Positions 34,111 to 44,217 of a DNA stretch of 64,000 bases are shown one piece after another. Numbering within the stretch: position 1 is the first letter of the stretch; each line of letters begins with the position of its first letter. The notes below the pieces were generated by a model, which saw nothing but the letters and a program-made list of their open reading frames with translations, did no database searches and had not been told where the DNA came from. Source of the stretch: Alphaproteobacteria bacterium (GTDB lineage Bacteria; Pseudomonadota; Alphaproteobacteria; Rhizobiales; Aestuariivirgaceae); NCBI GenBank assembly GCA_024642465.1, contig JAHEBA010000002.1, positions 1 to 64,000 on the forward strand, written 5' to 3'. The translations under genes were made by a program, and so were the position numbers.

Positions 34111-35831
34111 GCGGTCTTTGCCTCGCTCAATCCGAGCTCTTCGATCATCTTGTCCCGCATCAGGAATTTCTGCGGCTTGCCGGTTATCGTCATCGGGAAT
34201 TCGCTGACAAACCTCACATAACGCGGGATCTTGTAGTGGGCAATCTGGCCCTTGCAGAACGCGCGAACCGCATCCTCATCCATGCTTTCGCCGGGTGCCA
34301 TGACGAGCCAGGCACACACTTCCTCACCGTAACGCTCATCCGGCACGCCGAATACCTGTGCCTGCTGGATCGCCGGGTTGGTCAGCAGGAACTCCTCGAT
34401 CTCGCGGGGGTAGACGTTCTCGCCCCCTCGGATCAGCATGTCCTTCACCCGGCCCACGATATTGCAGTAACCTTCGGCGTCTATCGTGGCGAGGTCGCCC
34501 GTATGCATCCAGCCATCGGTGTCGATGGCTTCGGTGGTGCGTGCGGGATCTTCCCAATACCCCTTCATCACGCAGTAGCCGCGCGTCAGAAGCTCGCCTT
34601 TCTCGCCCACCGGTACGGTGCGCCCTGCATCATCGATGATCTTCACCTCCACGTGCGGGTGAATTCGGCCCACCGTGGACACCCGCCGCTCCAGGCTGTC
34701 GCGCGTATCGCTCTGGAACGAGACGGGGCTGGTTTCGGTCATGCCATAGGCGATGGTGATTTCGCGCGCGTGCATTTGCGACACCACCTTCTTCATCAGG
34801 CTGATGGGGCATGGCGATCCGGCCATGATGCCGGTTCGCAAGCTGCGCAGGTCGAACTCTTCGAAACGGGGATGATCGAGCATGGCGGCAAACATGGTTG
34901 GTACGCCGTGCACTGCCGTGCAGTTTTCACGTGACAGTGCCTTCAATGTATCCAGCGCATCGAAGGCCTCGCCGGGGAACACCATGGTTGCGCCTGCTGC
35001 CACGCACGCGAGATTGCCCAGCACCATGCCGAAGCAGTGATAGAAGGGGACGGGAATCGCCAACCTGTCCTGCGGGGTCAGTTCCATGGCCTTGGCGCAG
35101 AAGCGGGCATTGTTCACGATGTTGCGGTGGGTCAGCGTCGCTCCCTTGGGCGCGCCCGTCGTGCCGGACGTGAACTGGATGTTGATGGCATCGTTGGGGC
35201 CAAGACCGGCAGTAATGGCGTCGAGGCGCGCCGAGTTGCCGCCTTTTCCCATGTCCATGACCTCGGAAATGCGGAACATGCCGGGCACGGGTTCGTCGCC
35301 AAGCTGGATGACCGTGGTCAGTTCCGGAAGACGGGCAGAGCGCAACCGGCCAGGAATTGCCTGCGCCAGTTCCGGCGCAAGATCGTTGAGCATCGCAATG
35401 TAGTCTGACGACTTGAACTGGCGGGCGGTGATCAACGCCTTGGCCCCGACCTTGTTCAAGGCGTACTCGAGTTCGTAGCGGCGATAGGCTGGATTGATAT
35501 TGACCAGGATCAGCCCGATGCGCGCGGTGGCAAACTGCGCCAGCAGCCACTCTGGCCTGTTCGGCGCCCAGATGCCGATACGGTCACCGTTGTAGAGGCC
35601 GAGCGACAACAGCCCGGCAGCAAGCCGGTCCACGCGCTGCGCCAGGCCCTCCCAGGTCCAACGCTTGCCGGGCCCGCAGAAAATCGCGGCCTCGCGCTCT
35701 GCAAGGTGGCCCACTGTGCGGGCAAGAAAGGCGGGTATGGTGAGGTCGCGCAGCGGTGGAACCGTCGGGCCGGCCACGTACGAAAGCCCGTTCGAGGGTC
35801 GTGTCCTGTCCTTGCCAGACGCTGCGGTCAT
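34107..35831 (-). CDS. AMP-binding acyl-CoA ligase
   Basis: A 574-residue ATP-dependent CoA ligase of the ANL superfamily. Motifs are [20 protein letters not shown] (P-loop), [35 protein letters not shown] and the hinge/C-terminal [19 protein letters not shown]. The catalytic Lys lies in the final segment [13 protein letters not shown]. It resembles medium-chain or 3-methylmercaptopropionyl-type ligases. The substrate is not set by sequence, but in this operon it could activate the carboxylic acid liberated by the amidase. The start ATG 35831 overlaps the upstream stop by four bases. The frame is open further upstream but lies inside the amidase. Confidence 0.85.
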   Translation of the reverse strand: MTAASGKDRTRPSNGLSYVAGPTVPPLRDLTIPAFLARTVGHLAEREAAIFCGPGKRWTWEGLAQRVDRLAAGLLSLGLYNGDRIGIWAPNRPEWLLAQFATARIGLILVNINPAYRRYELEYALNKVGAKALITARQFKSSDYIAMLNDLAPELAQAIPGRLRSARLPELTTVIQLGDEPVPGMFRISEVMDMGKGGNSARLDAITAGLGPNDAINIQFTSGTTGAPKGATLTHRNIVNNARFCAKAMELTPQDRLAIPVPFYHCFGMVLGNLACVAAGATMVFPGEAFDALDTLKALSRENCTAVHGVPTMFAAMLDHPRFEEFDLRSLRTGIMAGSPCPISLMKKVVSQMHAREITIAYGMTETSPVSFQSDTRDSLERRVSTVGRIHPHVEVKIIDDAGRTVPVGEKGELLTRGYCVMKGYWEDPARTTEAIDTDGWMHTGDLATIDAEGYCNIVGRVKDMLIRGGENVYPREIEEFLLTNPAIQQAQVFGVPDERYGEEVCAWLVMAPGESMDEDAVRAFCKGQIAHYKIPRYVRFVSEFPMTITGKPQKFLMRDKMIEELGLSEAKTA

Positions 35832-38251
35832 GACATTCGCTTCCAGTCTCCAACCTGTTCGAACGCGGCGGCCGCCCGGTAAATCGTGGACTCGTTGTAG
35901 TGGCGCGATACCAGCATCATGCCAATCGGCAAGCCATTGCTCATGCCGCACGGCAGGCTCATTGCCGGATGGCCGGTCACATCGAAAGGCGCCGTGTTCG
36001 GCAGCATCTCGAATGCACGCTGACAATACAGCGCAAGCGAGGCATCTGGCGGCGGCAAGGGCGTTGCCTTCATCGGCGTCGTCGGCATCAGCAGGATGTC
36101 GTACGAGTTGAGCAGCGCGTCATATGCATCACGCAACCGGCGCGACAGGTTCTGCGCCTTGGCATAGTAATGGCCGCGGTGGTGCTTGAGGAAGTACTGG
36201 CCGATAAACATGCAGATCTTCAGCGTGTCTGAAAGCTCGTCAGCGCGCGAACGCCAGTTGGCGTGGTAGTCAAGCAGGCTGGTGGTATAGAGGCCCTTCC
36301 AGCCCGTCCCCATGCCGTTGCCCTTCATCATTTGTGCAGTCAGCCCCTCAACCGCGATCGGCGTCCAGATGGCGGGGCCTGCCAGGTGCATCGGGATCGA
36401 GATCTCGTCGACGGTCGCGCCCATCTTCCTGAACGTCTCGGCGGCCTTGCGCACGCTGGCATCGACGTCCGCCTCGGAAACGCTGTGGCCGAAGCCTTCC
36501 TTGACCACGCCAATGCGCATGCCGCTGACGCCGCGGCCAAGGGCGGCGGTGTACTTGTCGACCTGGACGTTGTACTGGCGCGGGTCGAGGCCATCCTCAC
36601 CTGCAAGCACTTCAAGCATTAGCGCGTTGTCATACACATTGGCGGTCATCGGGCCGGTATGATCGATCGTGCTTTCGATTGGCATCACCCCGGTGTAGGG
36701 CACCAGCCCGTGCGTCGGCTTCATGCCGTAGCAGCCGCAGAAAGAAGCAGGCATCCGGATTGAACCGCCCTGGTCGCCGCCAATGGCCATCTCGACTTCA
36801 CCGGAGGCTACCAGTGCACCCGAGCCCGAAGAGGATCCGCCGGCGGAGTAGCCTCTCTTGTGCGGGTTGTGGACGGGGCCGGTCGCATTGGTGTGGCTGC
36901 CGCCGGACAGGCAGAAGTATTCGCAGTGCGCCTTGCCGGCGATGGTAGCGCCGGCATCGAGCAGGCGGGTGACAATGGTAGCGTCGACATCGGGGGTGTA
37001 GCCCTTCAGTGTGGACGCGCCGTTCATCATCGGCACGCCGGCCAGGCAGACATTGTCCTTCAGCACCACCTTGCGTCCGGACAAGGCTCCGCGCGGGGCG
37101 CCGCGAACCTCGGTCTTGATGTACCAGGCGTTGAGCGGGTTTTCCTCCGGCGTTGGGCGGTAGCCGGCAGTCCGCGGATAGTCCACCGTCGGCAGGTTGT
37201 CGGGCATGGCGTCGACGGCGTCATAGGCCTGGATGGTTCCCTCCATGACATCAAGGAACTCGGCGATGCGCTGGTCCGACATGTTCATGCCAAATCCGTT
37301 GACGATGGATTTCAGCTGCCCGTGCGTTGGCCTTCTGACTGACATGGAAGTTTGCCCTCGATAGGATTGTGTTTCGGCGGGGCGGGATGCCGCCGGTTGT
37401 GCGGATGACGGCGGTTGATGAACCTTCGGTGGTTCCGCACGCGATGCCGCTTGCGACGGGGTGCCGGCAGCGGGCGCTGCACCGGGCATGACCGGCGATG
37501 CTGCTCCGTTGGCAGAGGCCCGCCGGCTCCTGCCAGAGCCGAAGCCGACGAATTCCTCGATCAGGCCGGGATCGCCGGCCTTGACGTCGTTCATCTCGCC
37601 GACGACCTCGCCCTTCTGCAGCAAGGTGATGCGGTTTGACAGCGAGGTGATGAACTCCAGATTCTGTTCGACCAGGATGATGGAGATGCCGCGGCGCCGG
37701 TTCAGCGATTTCAGCAGTACGGCAATCTCATCGATGATCGAGGGCTGGATGCCTTCGGTGGGTTCGTCCAGCAGCACCAGTTGAGGGTCGCTGATCAGTG
37801 CGCGCGCTATGGCCAGCAGCTGTTGTTCACCGCCGCTCAGTGTGCCGCCGTCGCGCTCAAGCAGCCGCTCGAGCCGGGGAAAGTCCTGCAGAATGTGCCG
37901 GATCGCTTCTTCCTCGTCGTCGCCATGCGAGACGATTCCCATGCGAAGGTTGTCCAGGACGCTGAGCTGCGGAAATATTCCGCGTCCCTGCGGCACATAG
38001 GCCAGCCCCATCAGGTTGCGCTCGTTGGCGGGAAGGCTGGTCACGTCCTGACCGTCAAACACGATGCTGCCCGCGGTTGCCGGAAGCAGTCCCATGATGG
38101 TCTTGAGCAAGGTGGTCTTGCCCATGCCGTTGTGCCCGAGCACGCCGACGATCTCGCCCTCGTTGACGTGGAAGTCGACACCGTGCAGCACGGGGACGCG
38201 GCCGTAACCTGCTCCCAGCCCCTTGATGTCGAGTAGCGATGACCTGCTCAT
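35828..38251 (-). CDS. LivF-like ABC ATPase fused to an amidase-signature hydrolase
   Basis: An 807-residue fusion in one uninterrupted frame. Residues 1-237 are a complete branched-chain/urea-type ABC ATPase: Walker [10 protein letters not shown] (39-47), signature LSGGEQ (138-143), Walker B LVLLDE (158-163) and the H-loop replaced by Q in LVEQNLEF, as in LivF. Residues 238-302 are a low-complexity linker rich in Ala, Pro, Ser and Gln. Residues 303-807 are a full amidase-signature enzyme with the Lys-cisSer-Ser triad K398, S473 and S497 ([13 protein letters not shown]). An internal ATG at codon 303 has a weak GAGGG upstream, so separate translation of a 505-residue amidase is possible. Four-base overlaps tie it to the LivG-like gene and to the acyl-CoA ligase. 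The arrangement suggests amide hydrolysis at the importer. Confidence 0.85.
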   Translation of the reverse strand: MSRSSLLDIKGLGAGYGRVPVLHGVDFHVNEGEIVGVLGHNGMGKTTLLKTIMGLLPATAGSIVFDGQDVTSLPANERNLMGLAYVPQGRGIFPQLSVLDNLRMGIVSHGDDEEEAIRHILQDFPRLERLLERDGGTLSGGEQQLLAIARALISDPQLVLLDEPTEGIQPSIIDEIAVLLKSLNRRRGISIILVEQNLEFITSLSNRITLLQKGEVVGEMNDVKAGDPGLIEEFVGFGSGRSRRASANGAASPVMPGAAPAAGTPSQAASRAEPPKVHQPPSSAQPAASRPAETQSYRGQTSMSVRRPTHGQLKSIVNGFGMNMSDQRIAEFLDVMEGTIQAYDAVDAMPDNLPTVDYPRTAGYRPTPEENPLNAWYIKTEVRGAPRGALSGRKVVLKDNVCLAGVPMMNGASTLKGYTPDVDATIVTRLLDAGATIAGKAHCEYFCLSGGSHTNATGPVHNPHKRGYSAGGSSSGSGALVASGEVEMAIGGDQGGSIRMPASFCGCYGMKPTHGLVPYTGVMPIESTIDHTGPMTANVYDNALMLEVLAGEDGLDPRQYNVQVDKYTAALGRGVSGMRIGVVKEGFGHSVSEADVDASVRKAAETFRKMGATVDEISIPMHLAGPAIWTPIAVEGLTAQMMKGNGMGTGWKGLYTTSLLDYHANWRSRADELSDTLKICMFIGQYFLKHHRGHYYAKAQNLSRRLRDAYDALLNSYDILLMPTTPMKATPLPPPDASLALYCQRAFEMLPNTAPFDVTGHPAMSLPCGMSNGLPIGMMLVSRHYNESTIYRAAAAFEQVGDWKRMS

Positions 38252-38970
38252 GCGTTGCCATGCCCCAGATAGACTTCGCGCACGCGCGGATCTGCCGACA
38301 CCACATCCATGGTGTCCTCGATCAGGATGCGGCCTTCGTGAAACACGGTGACCTTGCTGGAGATCATCCGGATGAACTGCATGTCGTGTTCGACCACGAT
38401 CATCGTCGCCTGCTGGTTAATCTCGCGGATCAGTTCGGCCGTGCGCTCGGTTTCCTCGTGTGTCATGCCGGCGGCGGGCTCGTCGAGCAACACGAGCCAA
38501 GGCTCGGCCGCGACAACCATGCCCAGTTCCACCCATTGGCGCTGGCCGTGAGCAAGCCGTCCGACCGGCTCGTTGCGGATATCTCCCAGCTTGAGCCGTT
38601 CGATGGTTTCGCCGGTCAGGGTGCGCGCACGCGGCGCCCCATGCCAGCGCCGGGCTGCCAACCAGATGTTTTCGTGGACACTCAATCCGTCAAACACGTT
38701 CGGCACCTGCGTCTTGATGCCGACGCCAAGACGGGCAATCTGGTGCGGCAGCCGGCCGGTGCCGTTGAAGTCCCGGATGATCACATCGCCCGATGTCGGC
38801 ACCAGCTGGCCGGTCAGGCACTTGAAGAAGGTGCTCTTTCCAGCGCCGTTTGGCCCGATCAGGCAGCGCAGCTCGTTTTCACGCAGGTTGAAGTTGACCC
38901 GGTCGACGGCCTTCACGCCGCCGAAGTACATCGACAGGTTGCGGGTTTCGACAACGACCTCACTTTTCAT
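38248..38970 (-). CDS. LivG-like ABC transporter ATP-binding protein
   Basis: A 240-residue ATPase of the branched-chain amino acid/amide/urea importer class. It has Walker A GPNGAGKST near residue 34, the longer insertion typical of LivG (RLGVGIKTQVPNVFDGLSVHEN), signature LAHGQRQWVELGM, Walker B LVLLDEPAAGM and EHDMQFI. The signature LAHGQ replaces the classic LSGGQ, as also seen in UrtD-type proteins. ATG 38970 is preferred because AGGAGG lies just upstream, and it overlaps the permease end by 11 bases. It pairs with the fused LivF-like ATPase to form the nucleotide-binding heterodimer. Confidence 0.9.
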   Translation of the reverse strand: MKSEVVVETRNLSMYFGGVKAVDRVNFNLRENELRCLIGPNGAGKSTFFKCLTGQLVPTSGDVIIRDFNGTGRLPHQIARLGVGIKTQVPNVFDGLSVHENIWLAARRWHGAPRARTLTGETIERLKLGDIRNEPVGRLAHGQRQWVELGMVVAAEPWLVLLDEPAAGMTHEETERTAELIREINQQATMIVVEHDMQFIRMISSKVTVFHEGRILIEDTMDVVSADPRVREVYLGHGNA

Positions 38971-40027
38971 CAGCCGCCTCCTCAAGTAGCGAGGCACGGC
39001 CACGGCGCCGGCGGACCTTGAGCTCGCGCCGCTGCATCGAACGGCGTTGGCGCGCCTTGTCCCACCAGCTGATGAAAGTCGGCAGAATGCCCTTTGGCAC
39101 TGCTAGCACGAACACGATCAGGATGAGGCCGAGGACGAGGTTGTTGTTCACCGTACCTTGCGTTCCCAGCCATGTCGTCAGGTAGAACAGCGCGAATGAC
39201 CCGAGCACCGGCCCAACCAGGGTGCCGCGCCCGCCCACGATCACCCAGATGATGGCCAGCGCCGAATTGTAGAGGTTGAAAACATCCGGCGTGATGCGTC
39301 CTACGCCGTTGCAGAAGATGATGCCGCCGGCGCCTGCAACCGCTCCGCCGATGGTGAACAGGACAAGCTTGTAAAGGCGGGTATCGTAGCCGATCAACTC
39401 GGCGCGCAGCTCGTTCTCGCGGATGGCGACCGCCACCCGGCCGAAATGCGTCTGGACCAGCCAGGCGCACAGGACGTAGCCGATGATCAGCACTGCCATG
39501 CCGACATAGAACACGTGCTCGGGATAGAGCGGCGTGTACGGCGGCCAGGGCAAGTTGAGGGGTGGAGAGTTCACTCCGTTGAAGCCACCCAGCAGGGCGT
39601 TTCCGATCTTGTATTCCGGCCCGGACGTTCGGCGGAGCAAGCTGTACAGGATCAGGGTGACGGTCAGGGTTATGACCGCCATGTAGACGTCGCTGACCCG
39701 GCCATAGAACATGAAGTAGCCCAGCACCGCTGCAAACGCCGCCGCTGCCAGGATGGCCAGCAGTATGGCCCATGAAGACCCGCCGAAGTTTACGGCGGCA
39801 ATCGTGTATGCATAGGCGCCGATGCCGAAGAAGGCGGTCTGACCGAAGCACAGGATGCCGCCATACCCCCAGATCAACCCCAGGCTCAACGCCAGTATCG
39901 CGAGCGCTATGGCGGTCGACAGGTTGATGATCGTGAACAGTTCCAGCATGCTCGGCGCGGCCAGTGTAAACAGGACACCGGCAGCCACGATGACCGCACG
40001 CCAGCGATTTTCGCGTGACCAGTTCAC
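38960..40027 (-). CDS. LivM-like ABC transporter permease
   Basis: A 355-residue inner-membrane permease with about ten hydrophobic helices. Family motifs are ALSLGLIWGYGGILCFGQTAFFGIGAYAY near residues 40-70, the coupling region FGRVAVAIRENELRAELIGYDTRLYKL, and IWVIVGGRGTLVGPVLGSF near the end. The arginine-rich C terminus (RRRSMQRRELKVRRRRGRAS) is cytoplasmic. It resembles UrtC/LivM, which import urea, short amides or branched amino acids. Overlaps the LivH-like gene by four bases. Confidence 0.9.
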   Translation of the reverse strand: MNWSRENRWRAVIVAAGVLFTLAAPSMLELFTIINLSTAIALAILALSLGLIWGYGGILCFGQTAFFGIGAYAYTIAAVNFGGSSWAILLAILAAAAFAAVLGYFMFYGRVSDVYMAVITLTVTLILYSLLRRTSGPEYKIGNALLGGFNGVNSPPLNLPWPPYTPLYPEHVFYVGMAVLIIGYVLCAWLVQTHFGRVAVAIRENELRAELIGYDTRLYKLVLFTIGGAVAGAGGIIFCNGVGRITPDVFNLYNSALAIIWVIVGGRGTLVGPVLGSFALFYLTTWLGTQGTVNNNLVLGLILIVFVLAVPKGILPTFISWWDKARQRRSMQRRELKVRRRRGRASLLEEAADEK

Positions 40028-40893
40028 AGACTTTTCCTGAAGAAGCGGCCGGTGATGCCGGTTGGCATCAGCCTGATGAGGACGATGGCCGCAGCCAGCA
40101 ACGCGACTTCACCGAGGGTGGGGCCGGTAAGAAATGACATGATGCCGTTGATGCCGCCAAGCAGAATGGAGGCCGCGCTGGTGCCTGCGAGTATCGAGGC
40201 ACCGCCGCTGATCACCGTGATGAAGGCCTTGGCAATGTAGGTTGCGCCAATCGACGGCAACACGCCGGTCACCGGCGCCAGCAACCCTCCAGCCAGGCCG
40301 CTGATGGCGGCTCCAAGCCCGAAGGTGATCATGTAGACGTTCCTGGTGGACACGCCCAGCGCAGACGCCATGTCGTCGCTCTGCATGGTGGCGCGCGCGA
40401 CCAGGCCAAGGCGGGTCCACTTCATCACTGCCCACACCAGCAGCAGCAACGCAACGGTGACGCCGATCAGGAACAGTTCATAGGCGCTGGAGGAGTAGTC
40501 GCCAATGGAGATTGCTCCCAGTGGCGGCGAGATCGTTGTTTCGGTCTGCGCGCCGAAGATGGTCGTCACCAGCCCGACGAACAGCAGGCTCAGGCCCCAG
40601 GTCGCCAGCAGCGTATCCACCATGCGGCCATAAAGGTATTGAATCAGCAATCGCTCGACGAGAACCCCGATGAGACCGACCACCAGCGGCGCCAGCACCA
40701 GCATGGCGAACCAGATGTTGACGCCGTGGTTGGTCGAGATCACCACGGTGTAGCCGCCCAGCATGAGGAATTCCCCGTGCGCCAGATTGATTACCCGCAT
40801 CATGCCGAAAATAATCGCCAACCCCAGACTGATCAGTACGAGGTTGGCAATGCCGTAGACAATCTGCAATGCGAGCGCGATGGCGAGATCCAA
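40024..40893 (-). CDS. LivH-like ABC transporter permease
   Basis: A 289-residue permease with about eight hydrophobic helices. Motifs typical of LivH/UrtB are GLAIIFGMMRVINLAHGEFLMLGGY near the N terminus, the coupling loop TRLGLVARATMQSDDMASALGVSTRNVYMITFGLG, and GGINGIMSFLTGPTLGEVALL near the end. It forms the transmembrane heterodimer with the LivM-like protein. It starts 39 bases after the binding-protein gene, the only sizeable gap in the operon and the usual place for differential expression of the binding protein. Confidence 0.9.
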   Translation of the reverse strand: MDLAIALALQIVYGIANLVLISLGLAIIFGMMRVINLAHGEFLMLGGYTVVISTNHGVNIWFAMLVLAPLVVGLIGVLVERLLIQYLYGRMVDTLLATWGLSLLFVGLVTTIFGAQTETTISPPLGAISIGDYSSSAYELFLIGVTVALLLLVWAVMKWTRLGLVARATMQSDDMASALGVSTRNVYMITFGLGAAISGLAGGLLAPVTGVLPSIGATYIAKAFITVISGGASILAGTSAASILLGGINGIMSFLTGPTLGEVALLAAAIVLIRLMPTGITGRFFRKSL

Positions 40894-40932
40894 CGGAGTA
40901 ATTCCTCATGTCCAGGCGCAACACCGCGCGTG

Positions 40933-42186
40933 CTACTTGATGCCGGCTGCTTCCAGCCCGTTCTCGAAATAGAAGGTGGCCTGGTCCGGATTGGCCTGCA
41001 GGTCACATACGAGAAGGGTGTCTGACGGCGGCTGTGCGTTGTGGGTCTCGACGATGTTGAAGGTCTGGTCCTTCAGTTCCGCCAGGTACACGTTCAGCAC
41101 ACCGTGATGGGTCTTGGGATCCAGCGAGATATCGCCGCTCGGCCCTGCCAGGCTGATGCCGCTCTCCAGCGCCTCGATCACCGGCATGCGATCTGCCGTG
41201 CCGGCCTTCTTGACCGCTTCTGCCCACAGCTGGATACCTTCGTAACTGCGCGTGGCAAGTTCGTTGAGGTATGGCGCATCGGCACCGAACTTCTCCTGGA
41301 ACCGCTTGACGAAGGCGGCATTGTTGTCGCCCGGCACTTCCTGGAAGTAGGTGTAGGCGGCGAGAATTCCGTCGCCTTCTTCCGCCGAAATGAGCTTGTG
41401 CTCATTGCCCACGCCGAACGTGGTCGAGGCAATCGGCACGGACTTGTTCATGCCGGCAGCGGCGTACTGGCGATAGAACGAGATGTGTGCACCGCCCACC
41501 AGGGCAGACCAGACCATGTCGGGCTTGGCCGCCTGGATCTTCTTGATGGTGGGACCGAAGTTGGTCACGTCGAGCGGGAAGAATTCCGTATCGGCCACTT
41601 CGCCGCCATTGTCGGTCACGTACTTCTTGACCCACTGCGCGGTGATCTGCCCGTAGTTGTAGTCTGCAGCGATGATGTAGACCTTCTTGCCAAACTTGTT
41701 CATGGCATAAGGCACCAGCTTTTCCACGGTCTGGGCCGGCGTGGAACCGGTGCAGAAGCAGTTGCGGTCGCACACGCCACCTTCGTACTGGGTGTTGTAG
41801 AAGTACAGTGACTGGAAGCGTCCCAGGGTCGGGCGGATCGCCTCGCGCGATGCCGAGGTGATGCCGGCGTGTACCACGTGGGCCTTGTCGCCAGTGGCGG
41901 CCTTGGTGGCGTACTGGGTGTAGAACTGGATGTTGGACTGGGGGTCGTAGTTGATGAGTTCGATCTGCTGGCCGTTCAACCCGCCTGCAGCATTGATTTC
42001 GTCGACAGCCATCTGGGTCGCGTTGGCCATCGGCTTGCCATAGATGTCAAGGCCGCCGGACTGGTCGAGAATGCTGGCCAGCCTGATCTTGTCGTCGGCC
42101 TTGGCCCGGCCAATGATGCCCGGCGCCATTAGCGTCAGGCCTGCTACAGACGTCCCCTTGATGAAAGTTCTGCGGTCAAAAGCCAT
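40933..42186 (-). CDS. ABC transporter substrate-binding protein, amide/urea (AmiC/FmdD/UrtA-like) type
   Basis: A 417-residue periplasmic receptor. The N terminus MAFDRRTFIKGTSVAGLTL is a twin-arginine signal (RRTFIK). The mature protein has the bilobed type I fold with IRLASILDQSGGLDIYGKPM, ELINYDPQSNIQFYTQYATK, VYIIAADYNYGQITAQWVKKY and LATRSYEGIQLWAEAVKKAG. Two cysteine-containing motifs (GGVCDRNCFCTG) are unusual for the class. ATG 42186 follows GGAGAG and is preferred over an upstream in-frame start that would hide the Tat signal. Similarity to amide and urea receptors rather than amino-acid receptors, together with two amidases nearby, suggests an amide ligand. Confidence 0.85.
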   Translation of the reverse strand: MAFDRRTFIKGTSVAGLTLMAPGIIGRAKADDKIRLASILDQSGGLDIYGKPMANATQMAVDEINAAGGLNGQQIELINYDPQSNIQFYTQYATKAATGDKAHVVHAGITSASREAIRPTLGRFQSLYFYNTQYEGGVCDRNCFCTGSTPAQTVEKLVPYAMNKFGKKVYIIAADYNYGQITAQWVKKYVTDNGGEVADTEFFPLDVTNFGPTIKKIQAAKPDMVWSALVGGAHISFYRQYAAAGMNKSVPIASTTFGVGNEHKLISAEEGDGILAAYTYFQEVPGDNNAAFVKRFQEKFGADAPYLNELATRSYEGIQLWAEAVKKAGTADRMPVIEALESGISLAGPSGDISLDPKTHHGVLNVYLAELKDQTFNIVETHNAQPPSDTLLVCDLQANPDQATFYFENGLEAAGIK

Positions 42187-42270
42187 GGCTGTCTCTCCTG
42201 TTGGGGCAGCGTGCGATGCATCGACTGCCGGTTGGTCCTGCAAGCCGGAAACTGGGTGTGTTGCGCGGGC

Positions 42271-43914
42271 TCAAGCCTTCTTTTTCTTCGATGCTCCAGA
42301 GCGTGGCCTGGACGAAACCTCGTCGCCGGCAGGCGTGGCCGAGCCGAGCGATTCCGACAGACCCCTGAGCCCGTCGCCGATATTGATGCCGACTTCCTCG
42401 CCAAGCTTCTTCACGGCGGGAAGCTGCAGCGCCATGGAAAGTACGCCGTCGACGACCTGGTTGACCGATGACCCGCCACCACCGCCGCCGTCGCCGCTGC
42501 CATTCGATGCCGCCGGTCCGAAACCGGTGATGTTGTTGATGCGGATGCTCTCGATCTTCTCGGCCGGCTTGAGCATGCGGCCAACCATGTCGGGCAGGGC
42601 CTGGATGCGGGCCATGTCGAGCTTCATGCGGATCAGTTCGGGCGACTGCGCATTCTCGGACTTGACCATCGCCGCAGTGCCTTCGGCTTCGGCAATCAAG
42701 CGGTCCTTTGCGGCCTTGGCCCGGTCGGTCATTGCCTTGGCCTCTGCCTGAGCCATGGCGAGGATGGTGCCGGTCTCACTCTTGACCCGGACATTGTCCA
42801 CGTCCGCCTGTTCGCTTGCGCGAATGAGCGCCAGCTGCTTCTCGCGCTCGGCCATGGCCTTCTCACGCGCGGTCTCGACAGCCTCCTTGGCGGCAGCTTC
42901 CTCCGCGCGTGCTGCTTCGGCCTTGGCGATGGCGCGGGCTTCCTCTGCCTTCTTGGCCGCCAGTGCGATGGCCTTGTCGGATACGGCTTTCTCGGTCGCC
43001 AGCGTCGCCTCCACGTCCAGCGCGCGAAGCGTCCGGTCTCGCTCGATCTCGTTGGTGCGCACCTCACGCTCCCGGGTAATCCGCGCATGTTCGCGGCGAA
43101 GTTCGGCTGCTGCCTGTTGCTCGGCAACCTCGGCCTGACTGAGCGCCCTAGTGGTTTCGATGTGGCGCTGCTGGTCTATGGTGGCCTGCTCTTCCTCCTG
43201 CTCGATCACCAGCTTGCGCTTGGTTGCATCCAGGTGGCTCTGCCGGACCGACACTTCGGCATCTGCCTCGATGGCCGCGCGCTCCTTCTTATTGACGGCG
43301 ATGATCTCGGCCAGGCGCCGCATGCCGAGCGCGTTGAAGGCGTTGTTCTCGTCGAGCGCGTGGAATGGCGTCTGGTCTATGCGGGTCATCGACACCGATT
43401 CAAGCACCAGGCCGTTGCTGGCCAGATTGTCCTTGAGCATGTCGCTGACTTCGCGCGAAAACTCGCCGCGCTTGTCCTGGAGTTCGTCCATCGTATAGCG
43501 CGCCGCAACCGCCAGAAGCGCGTCGACCAGCTTGCCTTCGAGCGTCTCGGCCAATTCAGCCGCGCGGAAGGATTTGCCGGCAAGCGCCTGCGCAGCCGTC
43601 GCCACTCCATCGGCTGTGGGCTGGACCCGGACATAGAATTCCGCAGTGGCGTCAACCCTCAGGCGATCACGTGTGATCATGGACTTCGGCCCCTGGCGCT
43701 CGATCTCGAGCCGGGTGGTCTTCATGTTCACTTCGGATATCTTGTGCAGGAACGGCATCGATATGCAGCCGCCATCGAGCACGACCAGCTGGCCGCCTGC
43801 ACCGGTCCTGATCAGTGCGACTTCACGTGTCGCCTTCCGGTAGAACTTGTTGAGGAATATGATGACGAGGATCAGCAGGATCAGCAGCACGACTGCCAAA
43901 ACGAACCAGATCAT
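42271..43914 (-). CDS. Flotillin-like SPFH-domain membrane protein
   Basis: A 547-residue protein. One N-terminal transmembrane helix (residues 2-23) is followed by the SPFH/prohibitin domain (about 25-210, with GGCISMPFLHKISEVNMKTTRLEI and LRVDATAEFYVRVQP). A long coiled coil rich in Ala, Glu and Lys (about 215-430) comes next, then a Gly-rich linker and a Lys-rich tail ending ASKKKKA. Flotillins (FloT/YqiK) oligomerise in membrane microdomains and influence secretion, envelope stress and signalling. There is no NfeD-like partner next to it. It lies upstream of the amide operon by about 85 bases on the same strand, but is probably functionally separate. Confidence 0.9.
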   Translation of the reverse strand: MIWFVLAVVLLILLILVIIFLNKFYRKATREVALIRTGAGGQLVVLDGGCISMPFLHKISEVNMKTTRLEIERQGPKSMITRDRLRVDATAEFYVRVQPTADGVATAAQALAGKSFRAAELAETLEGKLVDALLAVAARYTMDELQDKRGEFSREVSDMLKDNLASNGLVLESVSMTRIDQTPFHALDENNAFNALGMRRLAEIIAVNKKERAAIEADAEVSVRQSHLDATKRKLVIEQEEEQATIDQQRHIETTRALSQAEVAEQQAAAELRREHARITREREVRTNEIERDRTLRALDVEATLATEKAVSDKAIALAAKKAEEARAIAKAEAARAEEAAAKEAVETAREKAMAEREKQLALIRASEQADVDNVRVKSETGTILAMAQAEAKAMTDRAKAAKDRLIAEAEGTAAMVKSENAQSPELIRMKLDMARIQALPDMVGRMLKPAEKIESIRINNITGFGPAASNGSGDGGGGGGSSVNQVVDGVLSMALQLPAVKKLGEEVGINIGDGLRGLSESLGSATPAGDEVSSRPRSGASKKKKA

Positions 43915-44217
43915 TGCCCTGATCCTCCCTCAACTGACTAACAATGGCTGCCAACCTTGCCAGCCTGCCCCTGCCGGACGATCTGCGCGCAATCCGCAGA
44001 TAACCGGCGTCTAAGACGAAAGACTAAGGCTGTGTTAATGAATGCGTCAACGCAAAAGAATCAGGCATTTGGCGAGCTTGCTGCACTGAATCCGTCCTGC
44101 CATGGCCACCCAGGCAATGGGGCACGGATAGCCGCCGGTTTTGCCTGGACTGGTTGCGGCGAATGACAAACATCGAAAAACGGGGTGTTTGCATGCACAT
44201 AACAGGAGAATGCAACG
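43915..44217. promoter_or_regulatory. Divergent intergenic region, flotillin / pcp
   Basis: About 300 bases between divergently transcribed genes. I see no gene and no strong dyad. A good Shine-Dalgarno (AGGAGAA) lies ten bases before 44218. Promoters for both genes must be here but no clear -35/-10 pair stands out. Confidence 0.3.
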
